A stretch of DNA of 64,000 nt from VXYL01 sp965243175 (GTDB taxonomy: Bacteria > Pseudomonadota > Gammaproteobacteria > Pseudomonadales > Azotimanducaceae): the NCBI GenBank assembly GCA_965243175.1, contig OZ251532.1:2046001-2110000 (forward strand), in the 5' to 3' direction. The translations under genes were made by a program, and so were the position numbers. The notes below the pieces were generated by a model. That model made no database searches and was not told the origin of the DNA. It was given only the letters and a program-made list of their open reading frames with translations. Each line of letters opens with the position of its first letter. Position 1 is the stretch's first letter. Below are positions 1 to 6,610 of this stretch, piece after piece.

Positions 1-1532
1 AGGTAGACGACGTCCGGGCGGATCGCCTTGGCACCGCCGTAGTCCAACCCCCAGCGCGCGACCACCGAGCCGCGCATGTTCTCCATCACGATGTCGCATT
101 CGGCGGCGAGTCGCTGCACCACCGCCACGCCTGCCGGCTTCGACATGTCCACCGCCAGGCTGTGGACGCCGAGGTTGAGCTGGTTGAAGGTGGGGCTGTT
201 GTTGACGTCCATCGCGCCGGCCATGCCGTTGCGCCGCAGGAAGTCCACGTGGACCAACGATTCCACCTTGACGACTTCGGCGCCGAACAGCGCCAGCAGC
301 GAGGCCGCTTCCGGCACCACCGCGCCGACGCCGAGTTCCAACACGCGCACACCAGCCAGCGGCGCCTCGCTGACGGCGGGTGCGTCGCTCGATGGCGTTG
401 GGCGGCTGGCGGCTTGGGCTCGCGCCGCTTCGGTGTCGGCGCCGAGCGCGGGCGCGGGAGCGGGTTCGGCTTCGAGTTCCTGCGGCAACAAGCGCAGCGG
501 CGTGCGCACCCGTTCCATCGCGCCGAACTCCGGGTCGTCCACTTCGCGGATGATCTGCCGAGCGCGAACGTGCGGGTCCTTGCGAAACGCGCTCAACGTG
601 TTCACCGGCGAAATGGTCAGGCCCAGCCGCTGCCCTTCCATGAACAGGTCTTCGGTGGAACGCTCGCGGATCAGCTCGGCGCACAGGAGCTTCAGCGCGT
701 CGGCGTTCTCGACCCGGAACTGCGGATCGCTGAACGGGCCGTCGACGATTGCCTCCGGTTCGCCGAGCAGCTTCACGAAGGCGGCCCACTGCTTCGGAGT
801 GCCGGCCAGAATGCGCGCGTAGCCGTTCTGGGTTTCGTAGATGGGGAAGCCGTTGGGACCCAGTCGAGCGGTCAGCGTACCCTGGCCAGCGGCCTGCATT
901 TCGTAGGCATGCAAACAGCGCGTCCACGGCGTGATGGCCGACACGGCGGCCTCGTGGTACGGAATCTCGAACCGCGCGGTGCGTCGCCTCTCGCCCGCCC
1001 GCTGCGCTGCGAAGAGGCCCATCGCCGCCATCACCGCGGCGTAGACGCCAGCCCCGTCGAGCGCCAACCACGACGGCGCGTTGCACGGCGGCTGCTCCGG
1101 CCAGCCGCTGGACGCCATGCCGCCACTCGCCGCGAAGCCGACGATGGACGAGACGCCAAGCCCCAGTTCATCGGTCACCGTCGCCGCCACCTTCGGCTGC
1201 GCGCTCGCAACGCAATCGTGAAACGGCGAACGTTCCGCATCGAAGACGACATCCGCCTGCGCGCAGAGACCAAGCAGCAGGCGCTGGTCGTCGCCGCTCG
1301 CAGGGTCCAGCACGACGCTCTTCTTGCCCGCGTTGCGGGCGAGGAAGGCGATGCTGCCGCGAGTGGATTCGCCAGCGTTCGGAACACGCGGCAAGCGCCT
1401 GCGTGTCGCTCCGCCGCCCGGCGGCTCGACCAGCCAGACATCGGCACCCAAGCCAGCGAAAATCAAGCCAGCGTATTCAGTGTGCGGGTGCGCGATCTCA
1501 ACGACCTGCACGCCATCAAGCAAACCAGCCAT
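1..1532 (-). CDS. CaiB/BaiF family CoA-transferase, two-domain, partial
   Basis: Family III CoA-transferases move CoA between acyl groups through an enzyme-bound glutamyl-CoA thioester. The gene reads leftward and runs off the window edge, so the C-terminus is missing; about 510 codons are visible. The start ATG at 1532-1530 follows a strong AAGGAGG ribosome site 5 nt upstream. Residues 1 to about 370 resemble one CaiB/BaiF unit beginning MAGLLDGVQVVEIAH, with a late GPNGFPIYETQNGYARI stretch. A proline/alanine/glutamate-rich linker follows. A second unit then opens with LAGVRVLELGVGAVVPEAA, the typical N-terminal motif of the family, followed by GAEVVKVE. This is therefore a tandem two-domain form, not the usual protein of about 400 residues. 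Substrate unknown. The family call is firm; whether both halves are catalytic cannot be judged from the fragment. Confidence 0.9.
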   Translation of the reverse strand, partial: MAGLLDGVQVVEIAHPHTEYAGLIFAGLGADVWLVEPPGGGATRRRLPRVPNAGESTRGSIAFLARNAGKKSVVLDPASGDDQRLLLGLCAQADVVFDAERSPFHDCVASAQPKVAATVTDELGLGVSSIVGFAASGGMASSGWPEQPPCNAPSWLALDGAGVYAAVMAAMGLFAAQRAGERRRTARFEIPYHEAAVSAITPWTRCLHAYEMQAAGQGTLTARLGPNGFPIYETQNGYARILAGTPKQWAAFVKLLGEPEAIVDGPFSDPQFRVENADALKLLCAELIRERSTEDLFMEGQRLGLTISPVNTLSAFRKDPHVRARQIIREVDDPEFGAMERVRTPLRLLPQELEAEPAPAPALGADTEAARAQAASRPTPSSDAPAVSEAPLAGVRVLELGVGAVVPEAASLLALFGAEVVKVESLVHVDFLRRNGMAGAMDVNNSPTFNQLNLGVHSLAVDMSKPAGVAVVQRLAAECDIVMENMRGSVVARWGLDYGGAKAIRPDVVY

Positions 1533-1626
1533 GCACCCTCCTTGAAGCCCGAGCCCATCCTACACCCGAAGCGATGCGCCCACGTGGCAGTTACTGTCAA
1601 TCGACTACTAATCACTGTCAAATTCA

Positions 1627-1642
1627 CTAGGGCGTGTTGACA
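1627..1642. repeat. IS5-family terminal inverted repeat, left end
   Basis: CTAGGGCGTGTTGACA, the exact reverse complement of 2444-2459. The first four bases may be target DNA and not element. Confidence 0.9.
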
Positions 1643-2394
1643 CTACTGCAGGGCATCGACGATGAGCGCCAGATAGACGAACGAAGCGAAGACGACGTCC
1701 AGCTTGTCGTAGCGCGTGAATATCCGCCGGAACCTCTTCAGTCTCCCGAAGAGGCGCTCCACTTCGTTGCGGCGCCTGTAGATCCCCTTGTCGTAGTCCC
1801 ACGGCTTCTTGCGGTTCTCCTTCGGCGGAACCACCGGCATCGCGCCCATCTCCTCCACCAGCGCCCGCGTCTCGTCGCCCTCGTACGCCTTGTCCATCGC
1901 CACGTTCTCCGCGGTCAGCGGAGTCGCCGCCAGCAGCTTCCTGCCCTCCGGCCTGTCTCCCGCCTGCCCGCCCGACAGCGAGAAGTTCACCGCCGTGCAG
2001 GCGTCCGCCGCGATCGCGTGGATCTTCGTCGTCCATCCCCCGCGCGACTTGCCGATGCTTTGCGCACCGTTTTTTTTAACGCCCCGGTCCCATCCGGATG
2101 CACCTTCACCAGCGTGCTGTCCAGCGACACCGTGTCCCCTTGGCCGCCGACCACCCCGAGCTCGCGCAACTCCTTGAAAATCGCTGCCATGACGCCCTTC
2201 TTCGACCACCGCTCCCAACGCCGGTACACCGTGTTCCACGGCCCGTAGCGCTCCGGCAGCGCGCGCCACTTGCACCCGTTCTCCAGCACGTAGAGCATCC
2301 CGTTGAGCTGCGTCAGCGGGTCGTGCTTCACGTTCCCCCGCGGCCGCGGCAGCACATGCTTGATCTTCTCGAACTGCGACTCCGTGATCTCCAT
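1643..2394 (-). CDS. IS5-family transposase, OrfAB by -1 frameshift
   Basis: DDE transposase of about 250 residues made by joining two frames. Translation starts at the ATG at 2394-2392, preceded by AAGGAGG 5 nt upstream. OrfA continues to 1987 if no slip occurs. At 2077-2070 the mRNA has eight A residues (read TTA AAA AAA ACG in OrfA). A -1 slip there continues as AAA AAA AAC into the downstream frame, which ends at TAG 1645-1643. OrfA carries the first catalytic Asp (VSLDSTLVKVHPDG). The downstream frame carries the second Asp (AMDKAYEGD) and the signature Y-x2-R-x3-E-x6-K, seen exactly in YRRRNEVERLFGRLK. Both parts together are full length for the family, so the frameshift is most likely programmed, not a mutation. 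Confidence 0.88.
1987..2394 (-). CDS. IS5-family transposase OrfA (unshifted product)
   Basis: 135-residue product of the first transposase frame when ribosomes do not slip at the A8 run (2070-2077). It contains the N-terminal DNA-binding portion and the first catalytic Asp but lacks the other two catalytic residues. In this IS group such products are usually inactive or inhibitory. The tail after the slip site (TVRKASASR onward) is arginine-rich out-of-frame sequence, as expected for a non-conserved extension. Confidence 0.7.
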   Translation of the reverse strand: MEITESQFEKIKHVLPRPRGNVKHDPLTQLNGMLYVLENGCKWRALPERYGPWNTVYRRWERWSKKGVMAAIFKELRELGVVGGQGDTVSLDSTLVKVHPDGTGALKKTVRKASASRAGDGRRRSTRSRRTPARR

Positions 2395-2443
2395 GACGAC
2401 CTCCTTGTCGTCTCAAATCTCCACGCCAATGTACCACGCGTTA

Positions 2444-2459
2444 TGTCAACACGCCCTAG
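2444..2459. repeat. IS5-family terminal inverted repeat, right end
   Basis: TGTCAACACGCCCTAG, the exact reverse complement of 1627-1642. The last four bases may be target DNA. Confidence 0.9.
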
Positions 2460-2751
2460 CAACTGCCTTGCACGCTATCGCGATCCAAAGCCGACGGGGC
2501 CGTCCGCCTGCGGAACGCAAACCCCGTTGACGCGCCCGGCGCCGAAGGAAACCTGGGCGCTGACGATGCGCTGGCACGATCCGGCGACGGCCACGGACAT
2601 CCCGGACTACGACCAGTCGCGGGCCGAAGCGCAGGCGGAGCGCACCCGGGCGGACGCGGTGGAGCACGAAGCGCGAGCCCGCACGGGAGCGGACCAGCGC
2701 AGGATCGCCGAACTGGAAGGACAGCTTCGGCGGCTGCGCGAGGGGCGTTGA
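2460..2751 (+). pseudogene. Uma2-family (DUF820) protein, 3' fragment
   Basis: An open frame enters from the IS right end and stops at TGA 2749-2751. The recognisable part (about residues 35-97 of the fragment) reads ETWALTMRWHDPATATDIPDY and then an acidic/arginine coiled-coil tail (RIAELEGQLRRLREGR). This is typical of the C-terminus of Uma2-family putative endonucleases: a 'L R D P ATG ..LPT' strand followed by an E/A/R-rich helix. The PD-(D/E)XK core and any start codon are missing. The sequence left of the IS does not supply the 5' part, so the IS marks a deletion or rearrangement junction and not a simple insertion. A complete Uma2-type gene lies elsewhere at 29397-30416. Confidence 0.6.
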
Positions 2752-2790
2752 GTCCTCTGCGTGGCCGTTCAGCACGGCTGGCTCTTGCGC

Positions 2791-2819
2791 TTGACAAGCG
2801 CGTTGGGAGAGAGCACTCT
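2791..2819 (+). promoter_or_regulatory. Promoter-like block of lasso precursor 1
   Basis: TTGACA (2791-2796), a 17-bp spacer and CACTCT (2814-2819). The wider block (GCGCTTGACAAGCGCG...GGGAGAGAGCACTCT...GCGCCGTT) recurs upstream of the second precursor at 6131-6171 with few changes, which is the main reason to call it functional. The -10 hexamer is poor, so GAGCACTCT might instead be an activator or sigma-factor site. The implied 5' leader is about 125 nt. Confidence 0.5.
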
Positions 2820-2944
2820 TTGCGCCGTTCAACTCGGCGAGCCGAGTGGCGAGTGCGCCGTGAGGGATGCGGCGCGGTGGCTGTTTTGGCAGCTAGGCCA
2901 GCAGCTGGGAGCAGCTTTCCTTAAATCAACGCGAGGAGTACGCT

Positions 2945-3147
2945 ATGAATTCCCCCCCCCCCCCCCCCCTCAGAAAGCCGAGGACGACAGCGGCGACGTA
3001 GCGCCGCACGAAGCCGCTGCGGCAGAAACCAAGAAGAAGCCGTGGTCGAGGCCGACCTTCCGCGCCATCGACGAAGTGACGATGTCGGCGAGTGCGCCGG
3101 CTCCCGACCTCGCTGAGAACACCGCTTACTATCCACTGTCGAACTGA
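2945..3147 (+). CDS. Lasso-peptide-type precursor 1, out of frame through poly-C
   Basis: Precursor of a ribosomal peptide. The ATG at 2945 has a GAGGAG ribosome site 7-8 nt upstream. It is followed by AAT and an 18-C run (2952-2969). With 18 C the ATG frame dies at TAG 3002-3004. With 19 or 16 C it would enter the long frame that ends at TGA 3147, giving a Met-Asn-Ser-polyPro start, an acidic stretch (AEDDSGDVAPHE), then KKPWSRPTFRAIDEVTM and the putative core SASAPAPDLAENTAYYPLSN. The leader has the lasso pattern of an aromatic-x2-Pro-x-hydrophobic recognition motif and a Thr two residues before the core. Ser1 to Asp8 would make an 8-residue macrolactam ring. The neighbours are a kinase and a cyclase, matching known A-K-C gene order. 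The kinase GTG/ATG follows directly. The lasso class is inferred; the frame state is as assembled. Confidence 0.7.
2952..2969 (+). repeat. Homopolymer of 18 C within precursor 1
   Basis: Eighteen consecutive C immediately after ATG-AAT-T. It encodes a Pro run when translated. Its length decides whether the start codon joins the leader/core frame (needs 16 or 19). Such tracts are prone to slippage in vivo and also to sequencing error, so the exact count is uncertain. Confidence 0.85.
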
Positions 3148-3213
3148 GTGGTGCGGCTAGCGGCTTCGGCAGCGGCTGGACTCCAGCAGCAACGCGGCCA
3201 GAGGCGGTCTGAG

Positions 3214-4245
3214 ATGCCGGCTTTCTATCGCGCCTATGGGTTGCGCGTGCGCTCCGAGGTGCCGCTGCCGTTCGATTCATTGCCGGCGCCTGTCCAAGAT
3301 GCGGACGTCACGGTGCGCCTTGGCGACATTCCCGCCGAGCTTCCCGGCAGCGACGTCGTCCGCAAGGTGCGGTGGCAGGCCCGGCCTGGCGTCTTCCTCA
3401 TCAAAGTCGAGGGCGTCGCTCGCTACTTGGTGGAGGGCGGTCGGGACATTACCGTGGCACCGCTTGGCGGCGACGATGCCGACATCGCCGCCTTCTTCGC
3501 CAACGCGCCCTTCGCAGTCCTCCTTCAACAGCGCGGCGTGCTCACGCTGCACTCCAGCAGCGTGGCGACCGGGGCTGGCGCGGCGTTGCTGCTCGGCGAG
3601 AGCGGAGTCGGCAAGTCCTCGCTGGCAGCGGCGCTCGTCGAGCGCGGCTTTCCGCTGATCGCGGACGACGTGACCGGGCTGGTCGCGGACGCAGACGGTC
3701 GCGTGACGGCGCTGCCCGGGTTCGCGAGCCTGCGGCTGTGGGCGGATACCTTGGACGAGATGCGCTGGCGAGGTCGCGGCGAGTCGAAGATGCGGCAGAG
3801 CATGGACAAGTACTGGATGCCCGTCGAACGCGCCCGCGCCACGCCGCTGCCGGTGCATGCCGCCTTCGTGCTGAAGGCCAACGGATCGAACGTCGACATC
3901 GATCCGATGCCGGAGCGGGACGCTTTCTCGCTGCTGTGGAGAAACACCCATCGGGCGCGGGCGATGGGCGCGATCGGCAAGACGCAAACACGGTTCCGCA
4001 CGGTCGCCGCGATGGCGCAGCGCGTCCCGGTAGCGGTAGCGACGCGGCCACGCCATCCGTTTCTGCTCGATGCGCTGGCGGACCGGGTTGCGGCGCTGCT
4101 TCCCGCGGCTTCGTTCTCCCGGGCCAGCGTGGCGGGACCGTGGCGCGACGTCCTGACGAAAGCCCAGGAGCGAGCGTTGACCAGCGCTCACGGCGAGGTG
4201 ATGGCGCGGTTCGGCTATCTGCCGGACGCCGAATCGCCGGCGTAG
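3214..4245 (+). CDS. HPr-kinase-like kinase of the lasso locus
   Basis: 343 residues from the ATG at 3214. A GTG at 3148, directly after the precursor stop, would add 22 residues. The ATG is preferred because the homologous copy at 6533 starts at the same point (MxAxYxAxGLRVRS). HPr kinase-like proteins in lasso clusters phosphorylate the precursor, often on a C-terminal Ser. Visible motifs: LTLHSSSV (about 111-117), P-loop GESGVGKS (about 128-135), and LIADDVTGL (about 148-156) supplying acidic metal ligands, the order expected for HprK-type C-terminal domains. The N-terminal 100 residues resemble the family's extra domain. Both precursors have Ser at or next to the C-terminus (PLSN, NPNS), a fitting substrate. 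It sits between the precursor and cyclase on the same strand, so co-transcription is likely. Confidence 0.8.
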   Translation: MPAFYRAYGLRVRSEVPLPFDSLPAPVQDADVTVRLGDIPAELPGSDVVRKVRWQARPGVFLIKVEGVARYLVEGGRDITVAPLGGDDADIAAFFANAPFAVLLQQRGVLTLHSSSVATGAGAALLLGESGVGKSSLAAALVERGFPLIADDVTGLVADADGRVTALPGFASLRLWADTLDEMRWRGRGESKMRQSMDKYWMPVERARATPLPVHAAFVLKANGSNVDIDPMPERDAFSLLWRNTHRARAMGAIGKTQTRFRTVAAMAQRVPVAVATRPRHPFLLDALADRVAALLPAASFSRASVAGPWRDVLTKAQERALTSAHGEVMARFGYLPDAESPA

Positions 4246-4279
4246 GCATTTTCGACGCTTCGTGTACGCCGCAGCGTCG

Positions 4280-6124
4280 ATGGCCGCGATCTGTGGAATC
4301 CGCACTGCGGGCCGGGGCGGCAAGGCGGCGCTCGAGGCCATGCTGGGAACGCTTGCGGGAGCTGGCCCCGCGCACTCGGCTTGGCCGCAAGCGGCCATCG
4401 GCCTTGGCTGCCGCGAGACGGCGCTAGGCGAACCCGCGCTGGTCGCGGACGATGCCGCCGGCTTGACGCTGGTGGCCGACGCCCGCCTCGACGACCGCGA
4501 TGGCCTTTGCGACGCGCTGGGCGTTCCAGTTGCCGAGCGCCGAGGCGTTGCCGATGCGCAACTGATTCTCCGCGCCTGGTCGCGCTGGGGCCGGGAGTGC
4601 CCGAACCACCTGCTCGGCGACTACGCCTTCGCGCTGTGGGACGCGCGGCGCCATTTCATGTTCTGCGCTCGGGACCACGCCGGCGCCCGGCCTTTCTACT
4701 ACGCCCTGCCCAAGGACGGCATCGTCTTCGCGAGCGCCGTCGAACCGGTCCTCCGTGCGCCGGACGTCGGGGACGCCTTGGACGAAGCCGTGGTGGCGAC
4801 GCATCTTGCCAGCCGGCATTGCAGCGACACGCGCACGTTCTTCGCTGCAGTGCGCAAGCTGCCGCCGGGCCATGCGCTCTGCGTCGAATGGGCGCCGTCC
4901 GCGAACGGCACCGTGCAGCGAAAAAAGAGCCTCGCGCGTTACTGGCGGCCCGAACTGGCACCCGTGGCGAGACCAGCCGCCGACGACGAGTACGCCGAGC
5001 AGTTCCGCCACCTGCTCGCCCAAGCGGTGCGCGACCGGCTGCGCGGGTGCGATCCCGGCGCCATCGGAACCCATCTGAGCGGCGGCCTGGATTCCTCCAG
5101 CATCGCGGTCGTCGCGGCCCGCGAGTTGCGCAGCCAAGGCCGTTCGCCGCCGCTCGCCTTCAGTTGGCTGCCGCAGCTGGGGGATGCGCCGCCCAAGGCC
5201 GAGTACGAGCGGGAGTACGCGCTGGTCGACGCGGTGTGCGCCCAGGAAGGCATCGAGGTCGTCCACGGCACGCCTTCGGCTGCGGACACCCTCGGCGTAC
5301 TCGGCACCGACGGGGCGCTGCCCGGCATCCACCTTCACATCAACGAGGAGATCGCGCAACGCCATGCCGCGGCCAGAGGCGTGCGTGTGCTGCTCTCCGG
5401 CTGGGGCGGCGACGAGTGCGTCTCGTTCAATGGCCGCGGGCATTGGCAGGAACTGCTCTTGCGTGGCCGCTGGCGGAAGCTCGCCGCCGAGTGTCGGGCG
5501 CAGGACGCCACGGCGCTGCGTTTCCTGGCGCACGTCGTGCTGCCGCTCCTGCATCCCGCGCTCGTGCCAGCGCTCGCCGGAAGCCGTAGCTGGCCGACCG
5601 CGAAGCGCTGGCTTATCGACCCCGCGTTCTCTCGCCGCGTGAAGCCGTTGGCTGCACCGGGATGGCGAGAGATCGGAGTGCGCAGCACGCAGCTTCGGCT
5701 GCTGCAGGCCGGGCATCTGGTCGACCGCATCGAAGGCTGGGCGGCCAGCGGCGCCCGTCGAGGTATCGAATACCGCTATCCGCTGCTGGATCGCCGACTG
5801 CTGGAGTTCGCCCTGGGGCTGCCGCCCGAACAGTTCCGGCGCGGGCGCTGGAGCCGCTGGCTGTTCCGCCACGGCTGCCGCACGCTGCTGCCGCCGGAGG
5901 TCCGCTGGAATCGGCTGAAGGCCGACCCGGCGCGCAGCGAGACCACGCAGGACGCCTTCGTCGAGGCGTTCCCCGCGATCCGGCAGCGCCTCGCCGCCCG
6001 CACTCCGTCCCGCGCCCGCTACGTGGACGTGCAGCGCCTGCTCGAACGCCTGGACGCGGCGCGGTTCCACACCAAGCCGCAACCGGGGCCGATGATCAGG
6101 GCGCTGCAACTCCTCGATTTCTGA
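4280..6124 (+). CDS. Asparagine-synthetase-like lasso macrolactam cyclase
   Basis: 614 residues from the ATG at 4280 (a GTG at 4262 is possible; neither has a clear ribosome site). The N-terminal glutaminase-like domain (1 to about 215) begins MAAICGIRT, so Cys is residue 5 and not residue 2, suggesting no true amidotransferase activity. The C-terminal synthetase domain has the PP-loop SGGLDSSS (about 267-274), LLSGWGGDE (about 375-383) and GIEYRYPLLDRRLLEF, all standard for the family. In lasso biosynthesis this enzyme adenylates the Asp/Glu side chain and closes the ring with the core N-terminus. It starts 34 bp after the kinase, in the A-K-C order of known kinase-containing lasso clusters. 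No B1 (RRE) or B2 (leader protease) gene follows. Plain asparagine synthetase is the alternative but does not fit the neighbours. Confidence 0.85.
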   Translation: MAAICGIRTAGRGGKAALEAMLGTLAGAGPAHSAWPQAAIGLGCRETALGEPALVADDAAGLTLVADARLDDRDGLCDALGVPVAERRGVADAQLILRAWSRWGRECPNHLLGDYAFALWDARRHFMFCARDHAGARPFYYALPKDGIVFASAVEPVLRAPDVGDALDEAVVATHLASRHCSDTRTFFAAVRKLPPGHALCVEWAPSANGTVQRKKSLARYWRPELAPVARPAADDEYAEQFRHLLAQAVRDRLRGCDPGAIGTHLSGGLDSSSIAVVAARELRSQGRSPPLAFSWLPQLGDAPPKAEYEREYALVDAVCAQEGIEVVHGTPSAADTLGVLGTDGALPGIHLHINEEIAQRHAAARGVRVLLSGWGGDECVSFNGRGHWQELLLRGRWRKLAAECRAQDATALRFLAHVVLPLLHPALVPALAGSRSWPTAKRWLIDPAFSRRVKPLAAPGWREIGVRSTQLRLLQAGHLVDRIEGWAASGARRGIEYRYPLLDRRLLEFALGLPPEQFRRGRWSRWLFRHGCRTLLPPEVRWNRLKADPARSETTQDAFVEAFPAIRQRLAARTPSRARYVDVQRLLERLDAARFHTKPQPGPMIRALQLLDF

Positions 6125-6134
6125 CGCACTGCGC

Positions 6135-6164
6135 TTGACAAGCCGCACTGGGAAAGAGCACTCT
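6135..6164 (+). promoter_or_regulatory. Promoter-like block of lasso precursor 2
   Basis: TTGACA (6135-6140), an 18-bp spacer and CACTCT (6159-6164). It is part of a block shared with 2787-2826. It begins 10 bp after the cyclase stop, so precursor 2 probably has its own transcription start as well as readthrough. The implied 5' leader is about 108 nt and contains a GATCGG...CCGATC inverted repeat (6223-6242). Confidence 0.5.
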
Positions 6165-6272
6165 CGCGCCGTTGGACGCAACTTGAACGGGACCGTCGGG
6201 TAGCCGCAAGGCCCCGAGAGCAAGATCGGTCGAGAGGCCGATCTGCACACCCAAGCCAGCAGAGGCCACTCT

Positions 6273-6490
6273 ATGAATTTCCCCAATTTCCCCCCCTCCC
6301 CCCCCCCCCCCCCCCCCCCCCTGAGGACGACAACGACGGCGTAGCGCCGCGCGAGCCGTTAGCGGCAGAAACGAAGAAGCCGTGGTCGAAACCCACCTTC
6401 CGCCGTCTCGACGATAGGACCATGTCGCGAGTCGCAAGCGGGCCGCAACCGGAAACGAACGAGATCGGCGTTTACAACCCAAACTCGTAA
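6273..6490 (+). CDS. Lasso-peptide-type precursor 2, out of frame through poly-C
   Basis: Second precursor, homologous to 2945-3147. The ATG at 6273 (AGAGG about 8 nt upstream) is followed by AAT-TTC-CCC-AAT-TTC and C-rich sequence ending in a 24-C run (6298-6321). With 24 C the ATG frame stops at TAG 6342-6344; with 25 or 22 C it joins the frame ending at TAA 6490. That frame reads EDDNDGVAPREPLAAETKKP, then WSKPTFRRLDDRTM, then a core beginning SRVASGPQPE and ending YNPNS. The leader is close to precursor 1 while the core differs almost completely, as expected for paralogous lasso precursors. Counting the core from Ser after RTM puts Glu at position 10; counting from Arg puts it at 9, the usual maximum, so the cleavage point is uncertain. 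The C-terminal residue is Ser, a possible kinase target. Confidence 0.68.
6298..6321 (+). repeat. Homopolymer of 24 C within precursor 2
   Basis: Twenty-four consecutive C, preceded by shorter C runs broken by single T or AAT. It is placed as in precursor 1 and needs 22 or 25 C for an in-frame precursor. The exact length may differ between cells or be misassembled. Confidence 0.85.
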
Positions 6491-6532
6491 GTCGCGAAGC
6501 ATTCATTGACGGACACAGCTCGAAGCGTCCCC

Positions 6533-6598
6533 ATGCAGGCTGCCTACTGCGCCTGCGGGTTGCGGGTGCGCTCCGACGTGCTGCTGAACTGGCCGTAA
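6533..6598 (+). pseudogene. 5' remnant of a second HPr-kinase-like gene
   Basis: A 21-codon frame (ATG 6533 to TAA 6598) reads MQAAYCACGLRVRSDVLLNW, matching the start of the kinase at 3214 (MPAFYRAYGLRVRSEVPLPF) at the same position relative to its precursor. Nothing kinase-like follows. It shows that precursor 2 came from duplication of a promoter-precursor-kinase segment, with the kinase copy lost. Confidence 0.75.
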
Positions 6599-6610
6599 GG
6601 CGGGCGTCGG

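Larger units (their letters stand above)
1627..2459 (-). mobile_element. IS5-family insertion sequence (IS427-like), apparently intact
   Basis: A short element of about 0.83 kb bounded by a perfect 16-bp inverted repeat, CTAGGGCGTGTTGACA at 1627-1642 and its complement at 2444-2459. The outer CTAG on each side can be read as target sequence: a TA or CTAG duplication, both known for this family. The strict element would then be about 1630/1631 to 2455/2456. Inside is one transposase gene in two overlapping frames with a poly-A slippery site. The ends are intact and no other stop breaks either frame, so recent activity is plausible. On the right it abuts a Uma2 gene fragment; on the left is the upstream region of the CoA-transferase gene. 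Confidence 0.9.

Noticed and set aside
76..1640. Long rightward open frames across 76-1640
   Set aside because: They are the complement of the leftward CaiB gene, which has a strong ribosome site and family motifs.
2223..2290. Possible second transposase gene in the IS5 element
   Set aside because: The two frames join at the A8 slip site into one product; a separate downstream start is not needed.
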